NCBI RefSeq assembly: GCF_020886055.1 | Contig: NZ_AP025184.1 | Span: forward strand, 1,116,001 to 1,180,000 | Length of the DNA stretch: 64,000 nt | Reading direction: 5' to 3' | Origin: Flavobacterium ammoniigenes | Lineage (GTDB): Bacteria; Bacteroidota; Bacteroidia; Flavobacteriales; Flavobacteriaceae | Part shown: positions 47,980 through 58,183 of the stretch, piece after piece | Layout: each line of letters begins with the position of its first letter | How positions within the stretch are numbered: the first letter of the stretch is position 1 | Notes under the pieces: model-generated | Databases searched by the model: none | Told to the model about the DNA's origin: nothing | The model's input: only the letters and a program-made list of their open reading frames with translations | Position numbers and translations under genes: made by a program

Positions 47980-48810
47980 ATGAATGTGTTCGTTACATTT
48001 TCTAATGCTCCATACTTCAAACAGAGGGACTTTAATGCCCAATGCGCAAGGAAATATGGTAAATTTGATAAAATAGTAGTTTATGACATTGATATAGATA
48101 TGGATGATGAATTTAGAAATCAACATTTAGATATCTTGTCAGTAAAGAAAGGAGCAGGTCTTTGGCTTTGGAAAGTATATTTTATTAATAAGGCATTTAG
48201 AGAAGAATGTTCCGATGGAGATGTGATTTTCTATCTTGATGCTGCAGCTTTTTTTTATCGATCAGCCAGTCCTCTCATTAATAATATGTATGAGGATGTA
48301 TTTGTAGCTCAAGTCCCATATTTAGAGGAATCGTTTACAAAGAGAGAAGTCTTAATGTTCCTAAATATAGATACTGAAGAAGTTAGGAAAAGTCGTCAGT
48401 TTCAAGCGTCATTTATAGCTTTTAGAAAATCTGCTTATAGTAAAAAGTTCTTGGATGAATGGTTGTATTTATCTTCGAATTACGAGATGATTGGCCCAGA
48501 ATGTGACCGAAAAATTCAACATGAAACTTTTTTTGAACATCGTTATGATCAATCCATTCTTAGTGCTCTCTGTAAAAAATACAATATAACACCTTCTGAT
48601 GACCCAACATTTCAGGGATGGCAGGGATACCCATATATGGATGGTTTGCCATATAAAGGTATCAGGAGAAAGAAAAACAATCCTGTGTGCATATTCTTGC
48701 ATAGAAATAGAGGTGAGTATATGTTGATTAAAATTCTGATAAATGGGTTTAATCACCTATTCCCATACATAAGAAACAAAATCAAAGGGAAAATGGCAAA
48801 AGTTGAATAG
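47980..48810 (+). CDS. Putative glycosyltransferase of unclear family
   Basis: The 276-residue soluble protein starts MNVFVTFSNAPYFKQRDFNA and has GAGLWLWKVYFINKAF, DGDVIFYLDAAAFFYRSA (a possible donor/metal motif), and EHRYDQSILSALCKKYNI with PVCIFLHRNRGEY at the end. The order of a WxWK segment, an acidic motif after a hydrophobic strand, and HRYDQS is that of poorly characterised capsule glycosyltransferases with a GT-A fold. It sits between wzx and wzy, supporting a role in unit assembly. Donor and linkage are unknown. Confidence 0.6.
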   Translation: MNVFVTFSNAPYFKQRDFNAQCARKYGKFDKIVVYDIDIDMDDEFRNQHLDILSVKKGAGLWLWKVYFINKAFREECSDGDVIFYLDAAAFFYRSASPLINNMYEDVFVAQVPYLEESFTKREVLMFLNIDTEEVRKSRQFQASFIAFRKSAYSKKFLDEWLYLSSNYEMIGPECDRKIQHETFFEHRYDQSILSALCKKYNITPSDDPTFQGWQGYPYMDGLPYKGIRRKKNNPVCIFLHRNRGEYMLIKILINGFNHLFPYIRNKIKGKMAKVE

Positions 48811-50019
48811 ATGTTTAAAATTGTAAATTATTTACACTTAAAGGATATCGGTTGGCTAGAGATGTTATTTGCACTCTATCCAATACTCAGTGTTTATTCA
48901 TGGGGAATAGTTCCTTTGGAATTAGTAATGCCGCTCATCTTGATACTGATTGCATTAAAGCGCTGTCGTGGTCATTTTTTAAAAAGCAGAATATATAAAC
49001 CTATATTAATTTTCTTAATTTTCTATATTGCTCATGAAATAATATGGCTATTTGTTATGAACACAGTTCAGTTTTATTTCATAAATGCTACAATATCCGG
49101 CATCATATGCTTGGGTTCTATTAATTTAATATTTCCAGCAATTAACAAGAAGAAACTTATAGTCTCGATTAATTATGTGGCGATTTTAAGTATCTTGGGT
49201 TTGCTGTACCATGTGCTTCTAACCAGAATGGGAGGATCGGTAGAACCTCTGAAGCTACCATTAATTGGTTTTGACTTTACTCGACTGGATGAATTAGGAG
49301 ATAGACCATCTTCTTTCTATATGGAGCCTCAGGCATTTGTGTCGTTTATGCTTGTACCCTTATTTTTGGCATTGAAAGAAAATAAATTGCTATGGGCAGG
49401 CATAATAATTATTTCATTATTTTTATCAACATCTTCCACAGGTATAGCCATCTCATTTATTCTTCTTCTGTTTTATATTTTTACTCAGAAGGTTAAGTTA
49501 TGGCTAAAAATATTAATTATCATAGGAGGTATAGGATTGGCTTTTCTTCTTTTGAGCTCGTCCTTTTTTGAGGTCGGTATGAATAAGATAAGTAATACCA
49601 ATATTGAGCTAGCTGAACGTTTAGTGAATGGACTTTTCATTGTTCAAGAAATGAATCCTTCAGATTATGTCTTGGGAATCAGATATGCTAATCCTTATGA
49701 TTATTATCTTGCTGGTAATGTAAGTAATTCTTTAGTAATGGTAAGTGATAAAGGTATGTTTGTATCTTCTTTTTGGCTAGTAATTATTAGGTTCGGGATA
49801 ATTGGCTTAATAATATATTTAAATATATTTTTTAAAATTATTAATAATTATCGAGATATCCTTCCGTTTATACTATGCATATTCGTTCAATTGTTTTCTA
49901 ATGCTGACATGATTGGATCAGGTTTCCTATTTCAATTTATTTTTATCCTATCATATATAGAGTACCAGAGAGATGATTCTAAGAGAAAAAATATAATCAA
50001 AATAAATAATGTGGAATAA
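48811..50019 (+). CDS. wzy: Wzy-type O-antigen/capsule polymerase
   Basis: The 402-residue protein has about ten to twelve hydrophobic segments and a longer central periplasmic loop containing RLDELGDRPSSFYMEPQAF, a layout typical of Wzy polymerases. Late segments include NSLVMVSDKGMFVSSFWLVI and IRFGIIGLIIYLNIFF. Wzy sequences diverge strongly, so the call rests on topology and on the neighbourhood (wzx upstream, glycosyltransferases downstream). The reading frame ends just before the fucosyltransferase start. Confidence 0.8.
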   Translation: MFKIVNYLHLKDIGWLEMLFALYPILSVYSWGIVPLELVMPLILILIALKRCRGHFLKSRIYKPILIFLIFYIAHEIIWLFVMNTVQFYFINATISGIICLGSINLIFPAINKKKLIVSINYVAILSILGLLYHVLLTRMGGSVEPLKLPLIGFDFTRLDELGDRPSSFYMEPQAFVSFMLVPLFLALKENKLLWAGIIIISLFLSTSSTGIAISFILLLFYIFTQKVKLWLKILIIIGGIGLAFLLLSSSFFEVGMNKISNTNIELAERLVNGLFIVQEMNPSDYVLGIRYANPYDYYLAGNVSNSLVMVSDKGMFVSSFWLVIIRFGIIGLIIYLNIFFKIINNYRDILPFILCIFVQLFSNADMIGSGFLFQFIFILSYIEYQRDDSKRKNIIKINNVE

Positions 50020-50020
50020 T

Positions 50021-51079
50021 ATGAAAGTTGTGCATATTGAATCAGGCTTAGGTAACCAGATGCTCAGTTATTGTGAGTATTTGGCTTTAAAAAAGATGAA
50101 TCCGACTGATGAATGTTACATTGAATTAATGGTATATAGCATTCCGGAGTGTAATGAAACAATATGTCAGTGGAATGGATATGAATTGAACCGTATCTTT
50201 GGCATTGATGCCCCAAATATCAAGGACAAATTGAGCATTGAAGAATGGAACATAGTTCTTGACAAAGTTAGAGAGAGTAAGTTTTGGAGTAAGGATTGGA
50301 ACTTTCCAAAATATATTACAGAATCACTGAATACCACTGGATTGAATTTGAAGAATATCAGGGGTGACTTTGAAAGTGATGAATTTGATAAGGGAAAGAG
50401 TAGGGGCGCTCTTAATAAACTTCGTTATGAGTTTTTTAATTCTACGCGTTTGGGAGTTTCAATTAAACGTGCTATTTATAAAGCTTATGCGGAAAAATAT
50501 ATTAAAAGAGCAGATAATCAAAAGAATATTTTTATAGCAACAGATGAGAATATATTAACCGGACAATGGCTTACCTTCCGTTATAAGTCTAACGGGATTG
50601 AAAAGATTAGAGATGAGATTGAGCAGGCTTTTCAGTTCCCTCAGTTCACAGATTCTAAGAATAAAGAGTTTGCAGAATTTATTGATAGTCATAATACTGT
50701 CTTTATCCATGCACGACGAGGCGATATGCTTTCTGCTAATGGTTGGTGCTATAAATTCGGCTATTTTCGTGATGCTGTTAATTATATTAAGAAACGTGTT
50801 AAAAACCCAGTATTTGTTTTTTTTACAAATACTGAAAGTGTAGAATGGTGTAAGAATAATAGTGATATTTTTGCATTGAATTACAAAAAAGATAAAGTGT
50901 TTTTTGTCGATTGGAATAAAGGAATCGATAGCTTTCGGGATATGCAGTTGATGGCTCATTGCAAACATGGCATTATCACAGATAGTTCATTTGGATGGTG
51001 GGGGACATATTTTATCAAAAATCCAGATAAGATCACTATTTCTCCATCTGTTTTGCTAAATACCACACATACCATATAG
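50021..51079 (+). CDS. GT11 family fucosyltransferase (alpha-1,2-fucosyltransferase-like)
   Basis: The 352-residue protein begins MKVVHIESGLGNQMLSYCEY and carries VFIHARRGDMLSANGW (the HXRRXD donor-binding motif) and the late GIITDSSFGWWGTYF. These are the marks of GT11 enzymes that transfer L-fucose from GDP-fucose. gmd and fcl at 55.6-57.7 kb would supply the donor. An in-frame ATG at 50009 overlaps the wzy end, but the ATG at 50021 gives the normal family start. Confidence 0.85.
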   Translation: MKVVHIESGLGNQMLSYCEYLALKKMNPTDECYIELMVYSIPECNETICQWNGYELNRIFGIDAPNIKDKLSIEEWNIVLDKVRESKFWSKDWNFPKYITESLNTTGLNLKNIRGDFESDEFDKGKSRGALNKLRYEFFNSTRLGVSIKRAIYKAYAEKYIKRADNQKNIFIATDENILTGQWLTFRYKSNGIEKIRDEIEQAFQFPQFTDSKNKEFAEFIDSHNTVFIHARRGDMLSANGWCYKFGYFRDAVNYIKKRVKNPVFVFFTNTESVEWCKNNSDIFALNYKKDKVFFVDWNKGIDSFRDMQLMAHCKHGIITDSSFGWWGTYFIKNPDKITISPSVLLNTTHTI

Positions 51080-51084
51080 TCAAA

Positions 51085-52341
51085 ATGAAAATATTAGAAC
51101 TAGGCCCATACATCCTTATTCAGGGGCATAAACATGGAATGAAGAACCAAACTGGATTCGCTTACATGTTTCGAGATATAGTGGATATGTTGGCTGATCA
51201 GCATGAGGTATATGTGATGACACAGTCTATCCTGACAGATGAAATGCATGTGGGGAAATGGGTGTTATTAAAACGAAGTATTTTTACCATTTTCAGGAAC
51301 TTCTGCTGGAAGTATTTTGTAACAGCATTAAAGTTTGGAAATAAGTTTGGAATGAACTTTAAGCAGAGATTGAAGATTATATTCTACTTCCTCTCTGCAG
51401 GTCAAGTAGAAGCCGTAATAAAAACACATCGACCGGATATAATCCATATACATAGTATTGATATTTATACTGTTCCTTATTTTATGGCCGCAGCAAAGTA
51501 CGATATACCAGTTATTTGTACCCTTCACGCATTGGTTTCTTTTAATAAGATGATTAGTGATAAAATGCATAGGCGAATAGAAGAGGCCTATCTTCAGATG
51601 ATCATTGAGAATGGGTATGATGTTTCAGTAGTTAGTTCGGGGATGTTAGAAAGAATAACATCTCGTTATGGAATAAATAAAATACGTGTGATATTGAACT
51701 TTTTCTCAATTCTAGACAACTACCAGAGTAATATATCGTTAGGTGGGAAAAAGAATGATGTTAAAACGATTGTTTGCGTAGGATCACTTGCATATAGAAA
51801 AAACCAAATACAATTGCTTAGAGTACTTCCTGTTGTCCAAAAGCATTTTGCTGATAAATTCGAGATACAGCTTAATATTATTGGAGATGGAGAAGATTGG
51901 GATATGCTGCATACATATGTTGATAATAATAAACTTAGTGGCTTGATATTCAATGGCCGTTTGCAAAAACCAGATGTTTATGCAAATATTGAGGCTTCGG
52001 ATTTGTTGGTATTGCCAAGTATTGATGAAGGCTTCGGCCTTCCGATTATTGAAGCATACAATTTAGGTACTCCAGTTGTTACATTCGGCGATCTTGATGC
52101 AATCAATGATTTGTATAGTGAGGATTGCATGGTTTTTGCAAAGGACCACAAAGACGAGACTTTAGCAAAAGCAATAATTGCTGCCCTTAGTCGAAAATGG
52201 GATAAGGACGTAATTAGAAGCTTCTCGAAAAAATTCTCAGCCGACGTCATTAGCCAGCAGTATGAAGAATATATACAAAAAGCCACAAAAGCATTAGATA
52301 AAAGAGATATAGATAAATTTATTAATAAAATTTTGTCATAA
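51085..52341 (+). CDS. GT4 family glycosyltransferase
   Basis: The 418-residue GT-B glycosyltransferase has an N-terminal acceptor domain (PDIIHIHSIDIYTVPYFMAA, PVICTLHAL) and a C-terminal donor domain (TIVCVGSLAYRKNQIQLLRV; LLVLPSIDEGFGLPIIEAYN with the EX7E motif; LGTPVVTF). Donor and acceptor are not known. It lies 5 nt after the fucosyltransferase gene and 2 nt before the next gene's GTG. Confidence 0.87.
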   Translation: MKILELGPYILIQGHKHGMKNQTGFAYMFRDIVDMLADQHEVYVMTQSILTDEMHVGKWVLLKRSIFTIFRNFCWKYFVTALKFGNKFGMNFKQRLKIIFYFLSAGQVEAVIKTHRPDIIHIHSIDIYTVPYFMAAAKYDIPVICTLHALVSFNKMISDKMHRRIEEAYLQMIIENGYDVSVVSSGMLERITSRYGINKIRVILNFFSILDNYQSNISLGGKKNDVKTIVCVGSLAYRKNQIQLLRVLPVVQKHFADKFEIQLNIIGDGEDWDMLHTYVDNNKLSGLIFNGRLQKPDVYANIEASDLLVLPSIDEGFGLPIIEAYNLGTPVVTFGDLDAINDLYSEDCMVFAKDHKDETLAKAIIAALSRKWDKDVIRSFSKKFSADVISQQYEEYIQKATKALDKRDIDKFINKILS

Positions 52342-52343
52342 TA

Positions 52344-53252
52344 GTGAGTCATATAAAGAATCAATATTGGGTTAGAAAAATTGTAAATAAGCTAGGCTTG
52401 TATGCTGATAACATTTCTGCAACCTTTACATCTTGCTGTAGAATAGTTCTAATGAGTTCATTCTCAATAGCAATCAAAACAAAAAAGATGTCGGAATTTA
52501 AACAGTCTAGCAAATGTTGTATCTTGGGTAATGGACCATCGCTAGGAAATGCGTTTAGCGACAGCGAAGTTATGTTAAAAGAATGTGATGTTTTTTGTAT
52601 GAATATGTTTTGCATGTACGAGGGTTTCACTACTATCAAGCCTGCTTTCTATTTTCTGGTTGATCCAGACTATTTCCATCCACATAATGAATTTGCAGAA
52701 AAAGAGCTGAATAATTTAATCTATAAATTAAATAATGAGGTGACTTGGAAAATGTACCTGATGGTTCCAAATACAGCACCAAAAGGCAATCTTTTTTCAG
52801 AATTAAGTAATCCTAACATTGAAATAAGGTATTTAAATATTACAGCAGTAGACGGTTTCAAAGGCTTCAGACATTTAATCTACAAATATAGAATGGGAAT
52901 GCCTAAATGTCAGACAGTCCTTAACTGTGCATTGACAACTGCAATCAATATGCAGTATGAGGTAGCCTACTTATATGGAGCGGATCATTCTTGGATCGCA
53001 GATCTTCGAGTCGATGATGAAAATGTTGTTTGTTATGGAGAACGCCATGTTTATGAAAAAGGACTGAAAGTTCGTCGATATGCGCAGGAGTTCAATATTT
53101 ACACAATGTTGACTGCCTTTGCAAATATGTTCAAGTCGCACTACCTTATTGAAGTTTATGCTCGACACAAAGGTGTAAAGATCTTCAATTGCACTAGAGG
53201 GTCTTTTGTGGACGCCTACGATCGTTTTTATGATTTTTCTAAAAATAACTAG
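52344..53252 (+). CDS. GT42/DUF115-like protein, candidate nonulosonic acid transferase
   Basis: The 302-residue protein (GTG start directly after the GT4 gene; an internal ATG at 52452 is possible) has [16 protein letters not shown] around residue 58, [16 protein letters not shown], then [20 protein letters not shown] with LYGADHSW, and [20 protein letters not shown] near the end. The order GNGPSL, CDVF..N.F, a helix before a LYGAD-type strand and a late HY helix resembles CstII-type sialyltransferases (GT42) and the DUF115/Maf domain. Such enzymes transfer sialic, pseudaminic or legionaminic acid, which fits the cassette at 35.7-42.7 kb. The link is inferred. Confidence 0.55.
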   Translation: MSHIKNQYWVRKIVNKLGLYADNISATFTSCCRIVLMSSFSIAIKTKKMSEFKQSSKCCILGNGPSLGNAFSDSEVMLKECDVFCMNMFCMYEGFTTIKPAFYFLVDPDYFHPHNEFAEKELNNLIYKLNNEVTWKMYLMVPNTAPKGNLFSELSNPNIEIRYLNITAVDGFKGFRHLIYKYRMGMPKCQTVLNCALTTAINMQYEVAYLYGADHSWIADLRVDDENVVCYGERHVYEKGLKVRRYAQEFNIYTMLTAFANMFKSHYLIEVYARHKGVKIFNCTRGSFVDAYDRFYDFSKNN

Positions 53253-53256
53253 CTTA

Positions 53257-53889
53257 ATGAATTTATCCTACTTATACTCTAAAATTTTCAAACGCTTGCA
53301 TGGTAAGAGCGTTTTGAATTCTAGCGTGCATTCTTCTTCTGTAATCTATAGCGGAAGTAATATTTTGAATTGCAAGATAGACAAATATTCTTATATTGGA
53401 TATGATTGCCAATTTGTAAATACAGAAATGGGTGCTTTCTGTAGTGTTGCAGATCATGTCTATGTAGGTGGACCAGAGCATCCTATGAGCTGGGTTTCTA
53501 CATCTCCAGTTTTTGAGGATGTTAAGCATAGTGGTCCCACAAAACGTTTCTCCCTTTTTAAGGTTGACAATGTTGTTATTACAAGAATAGGTAGTGACGT
53601 ATGGATAGGTCACGGCGCAACAATTAAAGCAGGAGTGACAATCGGCCATGGTGCGGTTATTGCTAGCAATGCAATGGTAACAAAAGATGTTCCACCCTAT
53701 GCTATAGTGGGAGGAGTTCCCGCTAGAGTGATAAAGTATCGTTTCGATGAAAACACTATAGTGAATTTGTTGAAAACAGAATGGTGGTCACTAAGTGATA
53801 ATCAGATTTCAATAGTTGCTAAATTCATAAAGAATCCAAAAACATTCATTGAGAAAATAAAGGAGATAGTTGATGTAGAAATAATCTAA
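53257..53889 (+). CDS. CatB/Vat-like hexapeptide-repeat O-acetyltransferase
   Basis: The 210-residue protein has a left-handed beta-helix ([60 protein letters not shown]) with the xenobiotic acetyltransferase loop [19 protein letters not shown] that contains the catalytic His, and [13 protein letters not shown]. It would acetylate a sugar of the repeat unit. The frame is open upstream to a GTG at 53206 inside the preceding gene, but the ATG at 53257 is the natural start. Confidence 0.85.
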   Translation: MNLSYLYSKIFKRLHGKSVLNSSVHSSSVIYSGSNILNCKIDKYSYIGYDCQFVNTEMGAFCSVADHVYVGGPEHPMSWVSTSPVFEDVKHSGPTKRFSLFKVDNVVITRIGSDVWIGHGATIKAGVTIGHGAVIASNAMVTKDVPPYAIVGGVPARVIKYRFDENTIVNLLKTEWWSLSDNQISIVAKFIKNPKTFIEKIKEIVDVEII

Positions 53890-53963
53890 ACCAAGGTAAG
53901 AAGTATCTTAATTAGAAATACTAGTGAATATTTATTAATTTATTATTGCCAATTCAAGTATTT

Positions 53964-54707
53964 ATGAAAATATCAATAATTACGGTTTGCTATAATAGCG
54001 ACGCGACGATAGAAAAAACAATTCTTTCAGTAGCTTGTCAAACTTATAAAAACATTGAATATATTATTGTTGATGGTAATTCAAAAGATAATACGATTGA
54101 AATTGTAAAAAAATACGAAACTATAATCACCAAGTGGATTTCAGAACCTGATCAAGGTCTCTATGATGCTATGAATAAAGGTATTGCTATAGCTACAGGT
54201 GATTTAGTAGGTGTATTAAATTCGGATGACACTTTTAAATCGAATACTGTCCTGGAGGAGCTTGCTCAATTTCATTCAAGTAATGTTATAGATGCTTCTA
54301 TAGGTGATATTATTCAGCATAATGATAAAAATGAAATTATAAGGTTATATTCTTCTAAAAATTGGAGTCCTACGAAACTTAGCATTGGATTTATGCCGCC
54401 ACATCCCTCCATTTTTTTTAAAAGAGACCTATTTGATAAGTATGGACTTTATAATCTTAGTTTTAAAATTGGAGCTGATTATGAATTAATTACTCGCTTT
54501 TTTTTGAAGAACAGAATTAGCTGGAAATATTCGAGAATTACGACTACTTCAATGTTAGTCGGAGGAGTTAGTAGTTCTGGTTATTCATCTTATAAGTTAA
54601 TTACTAAAGAAATTAAAAAAGCTTTAAAAATGAATGGTGTTATTTTTTCTTCATGGATAATTAATACACGGTTTGTATGGAAGATAATCGGGTTTGTTAA
54701 AAAATGA
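53964..54707 (+). CDS. GT2 family glycosyltransferase
   Basis: The 247-residue protein has the GT-A start KISIITVCYNSDATIEKTIL, YIIVDGNSKDNT, the donor region SEPDQGLYDAMNKGIAIATG and the metal-binding LNSDDTF. It matches small GT2 enzymes of O-antigen clusters. The ATG at 53964 is preferred over a TTG at 53946. The start of the next gene overlaps its stop by 4 bases. Confidence 0.88.
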   Translation: MKISIITVCYNSDATIEKTILSVACQTYKNIEYIIVDGNSKDNTIEIVKKYETIITKWISEPDQGLYDAMNKGIAIATGDLVGVLNSDDTFKSNTVLEELAQFHSSNVIDASIGDIIQHNDKNEIIRLYSSKNWSPTKLSIGFMPPHPSIFFKRDLFDKYGLYNLSFKIGADYELITRFFLKNRISWKYSRITTTSMLVGGVSSSGYSSYKLITKEIKKALKMNGVIFSSWIINTRFVWKIIGFVKK

Positions 54708-55597
54708 AAATTATTATAACAGGTGCCACGGGATTTATAGGAAAGAATCTTATTAAATATCTTAATGAATTTCATGAAATAATTCCTATAAGTATTCGAT
54801 ATCAAGTTAAACAGCAACTTGTTCTAAATTCAACAGGAATAATTCATTTAGCAGGTAAGGTCCACGATTTAAAAAAAGTTGATAATCCTCAAGATTATTA
54901 TGAAGCTAATTTTGAATTAACCAAACAACTTTATGATTCTTTTCTGAATTCAAGTGCAACTGTTTTTGTATTTCTAAGTTCGGTCAAAGCGTCAGCAGAT
55001 GAAGTAGGTGGAATATTAATTGAAAATGTTCAACCAAATCCAAAGACACATTACGGGAAGTCAAAATTATTAGCTGAGAATTATATTTTAAATAAAGATC
55101 TTCCAGAGGGTAAGCGTGTCTATATAATGCGGCCAACTATGATTTATGGGGATGGTAACAAAGGAAATTTAAATTTATTATATCGTTTGGTAGATAAAGG
55201 TTTTCCATGGCCATTAGGCGCTTTTGAGAACCAACGTTCGTTTTGTAGTATTGAAAATTTATGTTTTGTTACCAATGAAATATTAATGAATGAAAGCATA
55301 CCATCAGGTATATATAATTTGGCAGATGATGGTTCTATTTCAACAAATCAACTAATTAGTCTAATTGCGAAGTCAAAGAATAAAAAAGAAATTATCTTGA
55401 GACTTCCAAAAAAAATAATACTATTTTTAGCCAATATTGGAGATATTTTTAAATTACCTCTTAATACAGAACGATTAAATAAATTAACTGAAAGTTATGT
55501 AGTCAGTAATAATAAAATAGTTACCGCAATAGGTAAACCTTTGCCGGTTAAGACAGAAGAAGGCTTAATGCATACATTTAAAACATATAAAAAGTAA
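54704..55597 (+). CDS. NAD-dependent sugar epimerase/reductase (SDR)
   Basis: The 297-residue SDR has [51 protein letters not shown] and the catalytic [10 protein letters not shown], with [16 protein letters not shown]. This pattern is that of 4-epimerases/4-reductases that pair with a phosphoglycosyltransferase to make, for example, UDP-FucNAc or UDP-QuiNAc. A WbpM-type dehydratase at 63136 could provide its substrate. The specific sugar is not settled. Confidence 0.75.
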   Translation: MKIIITGATGFIGKNLIKYLNEFHEIIPISIRYQVKQQLVLNSTGIIHLAGKVHDLKKVDNPQDYYEANFELTKQLYDSFLNSSATVFVFLSSVKASADEVGGILIENVQPNPKTHYGKSKLLAENYILNKDLPEGKRVYIMRPTMIYGDGNKGNLNLLYRLVDKGFPWPLGAFENQRSFCSIENLCFVTNEILMNESIPSGIYNLADDGSISTNQLISLIAKSKNKKEIILRLPKKIILFLANIGDIFKLPLNTERLNKLTESYVVSNNKIVTAIGKPLPVKTEEGLMHTFKTYKK

Positions 55598-55616
55598 AAT
55601 ATTTAAAACTATATCA

Positions 55617-56729
55617 ATGAAAGTAGCCCTAATTACAGGAATTACAGGTCAAGACGGTTCGTACTTGGCGGAATTATTATTAGAAAAAGGATATCAAGTG
55701 CATGGAGTGAAAAGAAGGGCTTCTTCATTCAATACACAACGTATTGATCATATTTATCAAGATCAACATGAAGTCCATATAAATTTTAAATTACATTATG
55801 GCGATTTGACTGATTCTACTAATATTATTCGAATTATTCAAGAAGTGCAACCAGATGAGATATACAACCTTGGGGCTATGAGTCATGTGAAAGTGTCCTT
55901 CGATTCCCCTGAGTATGTGGCTAATGTGGATGGAATAGGTACTTTACGTATTTTAGAAGCGGTTCGTATTTTAGGCTTAGAAAAGAAAACGCGAATTTAT
56001 CAAGCTTCCACCTCTGAATTGTATGGAGGTTTAGCCGAAAATAAAAATGAAAAAGGATTATATGATGAACATTCTCCATTCTATCCTCGTTCTCCTTATG
56101 GAGTTGCTAAGATTTATGGTTTTTGGATTACTAAAAACTATAGAGAAGCCTACAATATGTTTGCTTGTAATGGAATTTTGTTTAATCACGAATCACCCCG
56201 AAGAGGTGAAACCTTTGTGACAAGAAAAATTACCATGGCAACTGCTGCTATTGCTTTGGGGGAACAAGATTGTTTGTATTTAGGGAATTTGGATGCCCAA
56301 CGCGATTGGGGACATGCTAAAGATTATGTAGAAGCCATGTGGCGTATTTTACAGCAAGACAAGCCGGAAGATTATGTAATTGCTATGGGAGAAACTACCT
56401 ATGTAAGAGATTTTGTGAGAATGGCTTTTGGTGAGTTAGGAATTGAAATTGAATTCAGAGGTAAAGGAGTTGATGAAAAAGGGTATGTTAAGGCATGTAA
56501 TAATCTTGAATTTCAAATTGAAATTGGTAAGCAAGTAATTGCGGTTGACCCTCAATATTTCCGTCCAACCGAAGTCGATTTATTAATTGGCGATCCAACC
56601 AAATCCAAAAGACAATTAGGCTGGGTACCGCAATATGATTTAGCAGGTTTAGTTAGTGAGATGGTAACTTCAGATGTTGAACGAGTAAAAAGAGAAATGA
56701 TGTTACAACAAAATGGCTTTAGAGCTTAA
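55617..56729 (+). CDS. gmd: GDP-mannose 4,6-dehydratase
   Basis: The 370-residue enzyme converts GDP-mannose to GDP-4-keto-6-deoxymannose. Evidence: [67 protein letters not shown], the [10 protein letters not shown] catalytic motif, [18 protein letters not shown] and [20 protein letters not shown]. Base composition is closer to the flanks than to the genes just upstream. fcl follows after 21 nt. Confidence 0.97.
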   Translation: MKVALITGITGQDGSYLAELLLEKGYQVHGVKRRASSFNTQRIDHIYQDQHEVHINFKLHYGDLTDSTNIIRIIQEVQPDEIYNLGAMSHVKVSFDSPEYVANVDGIGTLRILEAVRILGLEKKTRIYQASTSELYGGLAENKNEKGLYDEHSPFYPRSPYGVAKIYGFWITKNYREAYNMFACNGILFNHESPRRGETFVTRKITMATAAIALGEQDCLYLGNLDAQRDWGHAKDYVEAMWRILQQDKPEDYVIAMGETTYVRDFVRMAFGELGIEIEFRGKGVDEKGYVKACNNLEFQIEIGKQVIAVDPQYFRPTEVDLLIGDPTKSKRQLGWVPQYDLAGLVSEMVTSDVERVKREMMLQQNGFRA

Positions 56730-56750
56730 TTAAATCCACCATTTTATTAT

Positions 56751-57686
56751 ATGGAAAAATTGTCAAAAATATACATTGCAGGGCATCGTGGAATGGTAGG
56801 TTCCTCCATCTTAAGAGCATTGCAATTGAAGGGATATAGTAATTTTTTACTAAAGACTTCTGCGGAATTAGATTTGAGAAATCAACAAGCTGTTGCTGAT
56901 TTTTTTGCCTATGAAAAACCGGATTATGTCTTTTTAGCTGCTGCCAAAGTGGGAGGTATTGTTGCTAATAATACTTATAGAGCCGATTTCATATATGAAA
57001 ATATGATGATACAATCCAATGTGATTCATCAGGCGTATTTGAATGGAGTGAAAAAGTTATTGTTTTTAGGTTCGTCCTGTATATATCCTAAATTAGCAAT
57101 GCAACCTTTGAAAGAAGAATACCTGCTAACAGGATTGTTAGAGCCAACCAATGAACCTTATGCGATTGCTAAAATTGCAGGAATTAAAATGTGTGATGCC
57201 TATCGGGAACAATACGGATGTAATTTTATCTCGGTGATGCCAACGAATTTGTATGGTCCAAATGATAATTACGATTTGAATAATTCCCACGTTTTGCCCG
57301 CATTGTTACGAAAATTTATTACTGCAAAAAATAATGGAGATGCAGCAGTTATTATTTGGGGAACCGGTAGTCCTTTACGTGAGTTTTTACATGCGGATGA
57401 TTTGGCTGACGCTTGTTTGTATTTAATGGAAACGCACAATGAGTCTGGATTAGTGAATATTGGTGTTGGAGAAGATGTTTCCATCTTGGATTTAGCTAAA
57501 ATGGTGAAACAAATTGTTGGCTTTGAAGGAAAAATTATAACTGATACTTCCAAGCCCGATGGAACACCGCGTAAGTTGATGGATGTGTCGAAGTTGACTA
57601 ATCTGGGTTGGAAAGCGTCTATTAGTTTAGACGAAGGAATCAAGAAGGTTTATGAAGAAATAAAAGACCGTGATTGGTCTAAATAA
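56751..57686 (+). CDS. fcl: GDP-L-fucose synthase
   Basis: The 311-residue SDR epimerises and reduces GDP-4-keto-6-deoxymannose to GDP-L-fucose. Evidence: IYIAGHRGMVGSSILRALQL, AAAKVGGIVANNTYRADFIY, LGSSCIYPKLAMQPLKEEYL, the YAIAKIAGIKMC catalytic region, TNLYGPNDNYDLNNSHVLPA and REFLHADDLADACLYLME. With gmd it provides the donor for the GT11 enzyme at 50021. Confidence 0.97.
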   Translation: MEKLSKIYIAGHRGMVGSSILRALQLKGYSNFLLKTSAELDLRNQQAVADFFAYEKPDYVFLAAAKVGGIVANNTYRADFIYENMMIQSNVIHQAYLNGVKKLLFLGSSCIYPKLAMQPLKEEYLLTGLLEPTNEPYAIAKIAGIKMCDAYREQYGCNFISVMPTNLYGPNDNYDLNNSHVLPALLRKFITAKNNGDAAVIIWGTGSPLREFLHADDLADACLYLMETHNESGLVNIGVGEDVSILDLAKMVKQIVGFEGKIITDTSKPDGTPRKLMDVSKLTNLGWKASISLDEGIKKVYEEIKDRDWSK

Positions 57687-57697
57687 ATTGTTATATT

Positions 57698-58177
57698 ATG
57701 ATATTTGAAAACATACAAAACCAATTAGAAGCGAATCAATTTGAAATCGTTTCAAAAGATCATAACCGCCCTTGGGGTGGTTTTTTCGTAATTGCTGAAC
57801 AGCAAGCGCAACAATTTGCCAATCAGTATTTTGACGGCTTGGAGGTGTCTACCTTAAAAAGAGGTGGAGCATTGAGTCCGAAAATATTAGTGGTAGCACC
57901 TGAGAAACGATTGTCCTGGCAGTACCACCACCGTAGAGCCGAGATATGGCGTGTTATCCAAGGTCAAGCTGGTGTCAAACGAAGTGCTAACGATGCAGAA
58001 GGCGAATTGGAACTATTGAATGTGGGAGATACGATTACTTTGCAACTAGGAGAACGTCATCGTTTAATAGGCTTGGATGATTATGCTGTAATCGCCGAGA
58101 TTTGGCAGCATACGGATGCCAATCATCCTTCGGATGAAGATGATATTGTTCGGGTGCAGGATGATTTTGGAAGATAA
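57698..58177 (+). CDS. Stand-alone cupin of the type II phosphomannose isomerase family
   Basis: The 159-residue cupin has NRPWGGFFVIAEQ, APEKRLSWQYHHRRAEIWRV (metal-binding histidines and Glu) and GDTITLQLGERHRLIGLDDY with VIAEIWQHTDAN. It corresponds to the C-terminal domain of bifunctional ManC, which isomerises fructose-6-phosphate and mannose-6-phosphate. The ManC here (29577) lacks that domain, so the two halves appear to be separate genes 27 kb apart. It follows fcl by 11 nt. Confidence 0.8.
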   Translation: MIFENIQNQLEANQFEIVSKDHNRPWGGFFVIAEQQAQQFANQYFDGLEVSTLKRGGALSPKILVVAPEKRLSWQYHHRRAEIWRVIQGQAGVKRSANDAEGELELLNVGDTITLQLGERHRLIGLDDYAVIAEIWQHTDANHPSDEDDIVRVQDDFGR

Positions 58178-58183
58178 TTCTAT

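Noticed and set aside
53206..53256. Earlier GTG start for the hexapeptide acetyltransferase, overlapping the upstream gene
   Set aside because: The overlap of 47 bases would be unusual here and the ATG at 53257 gives a normal start.
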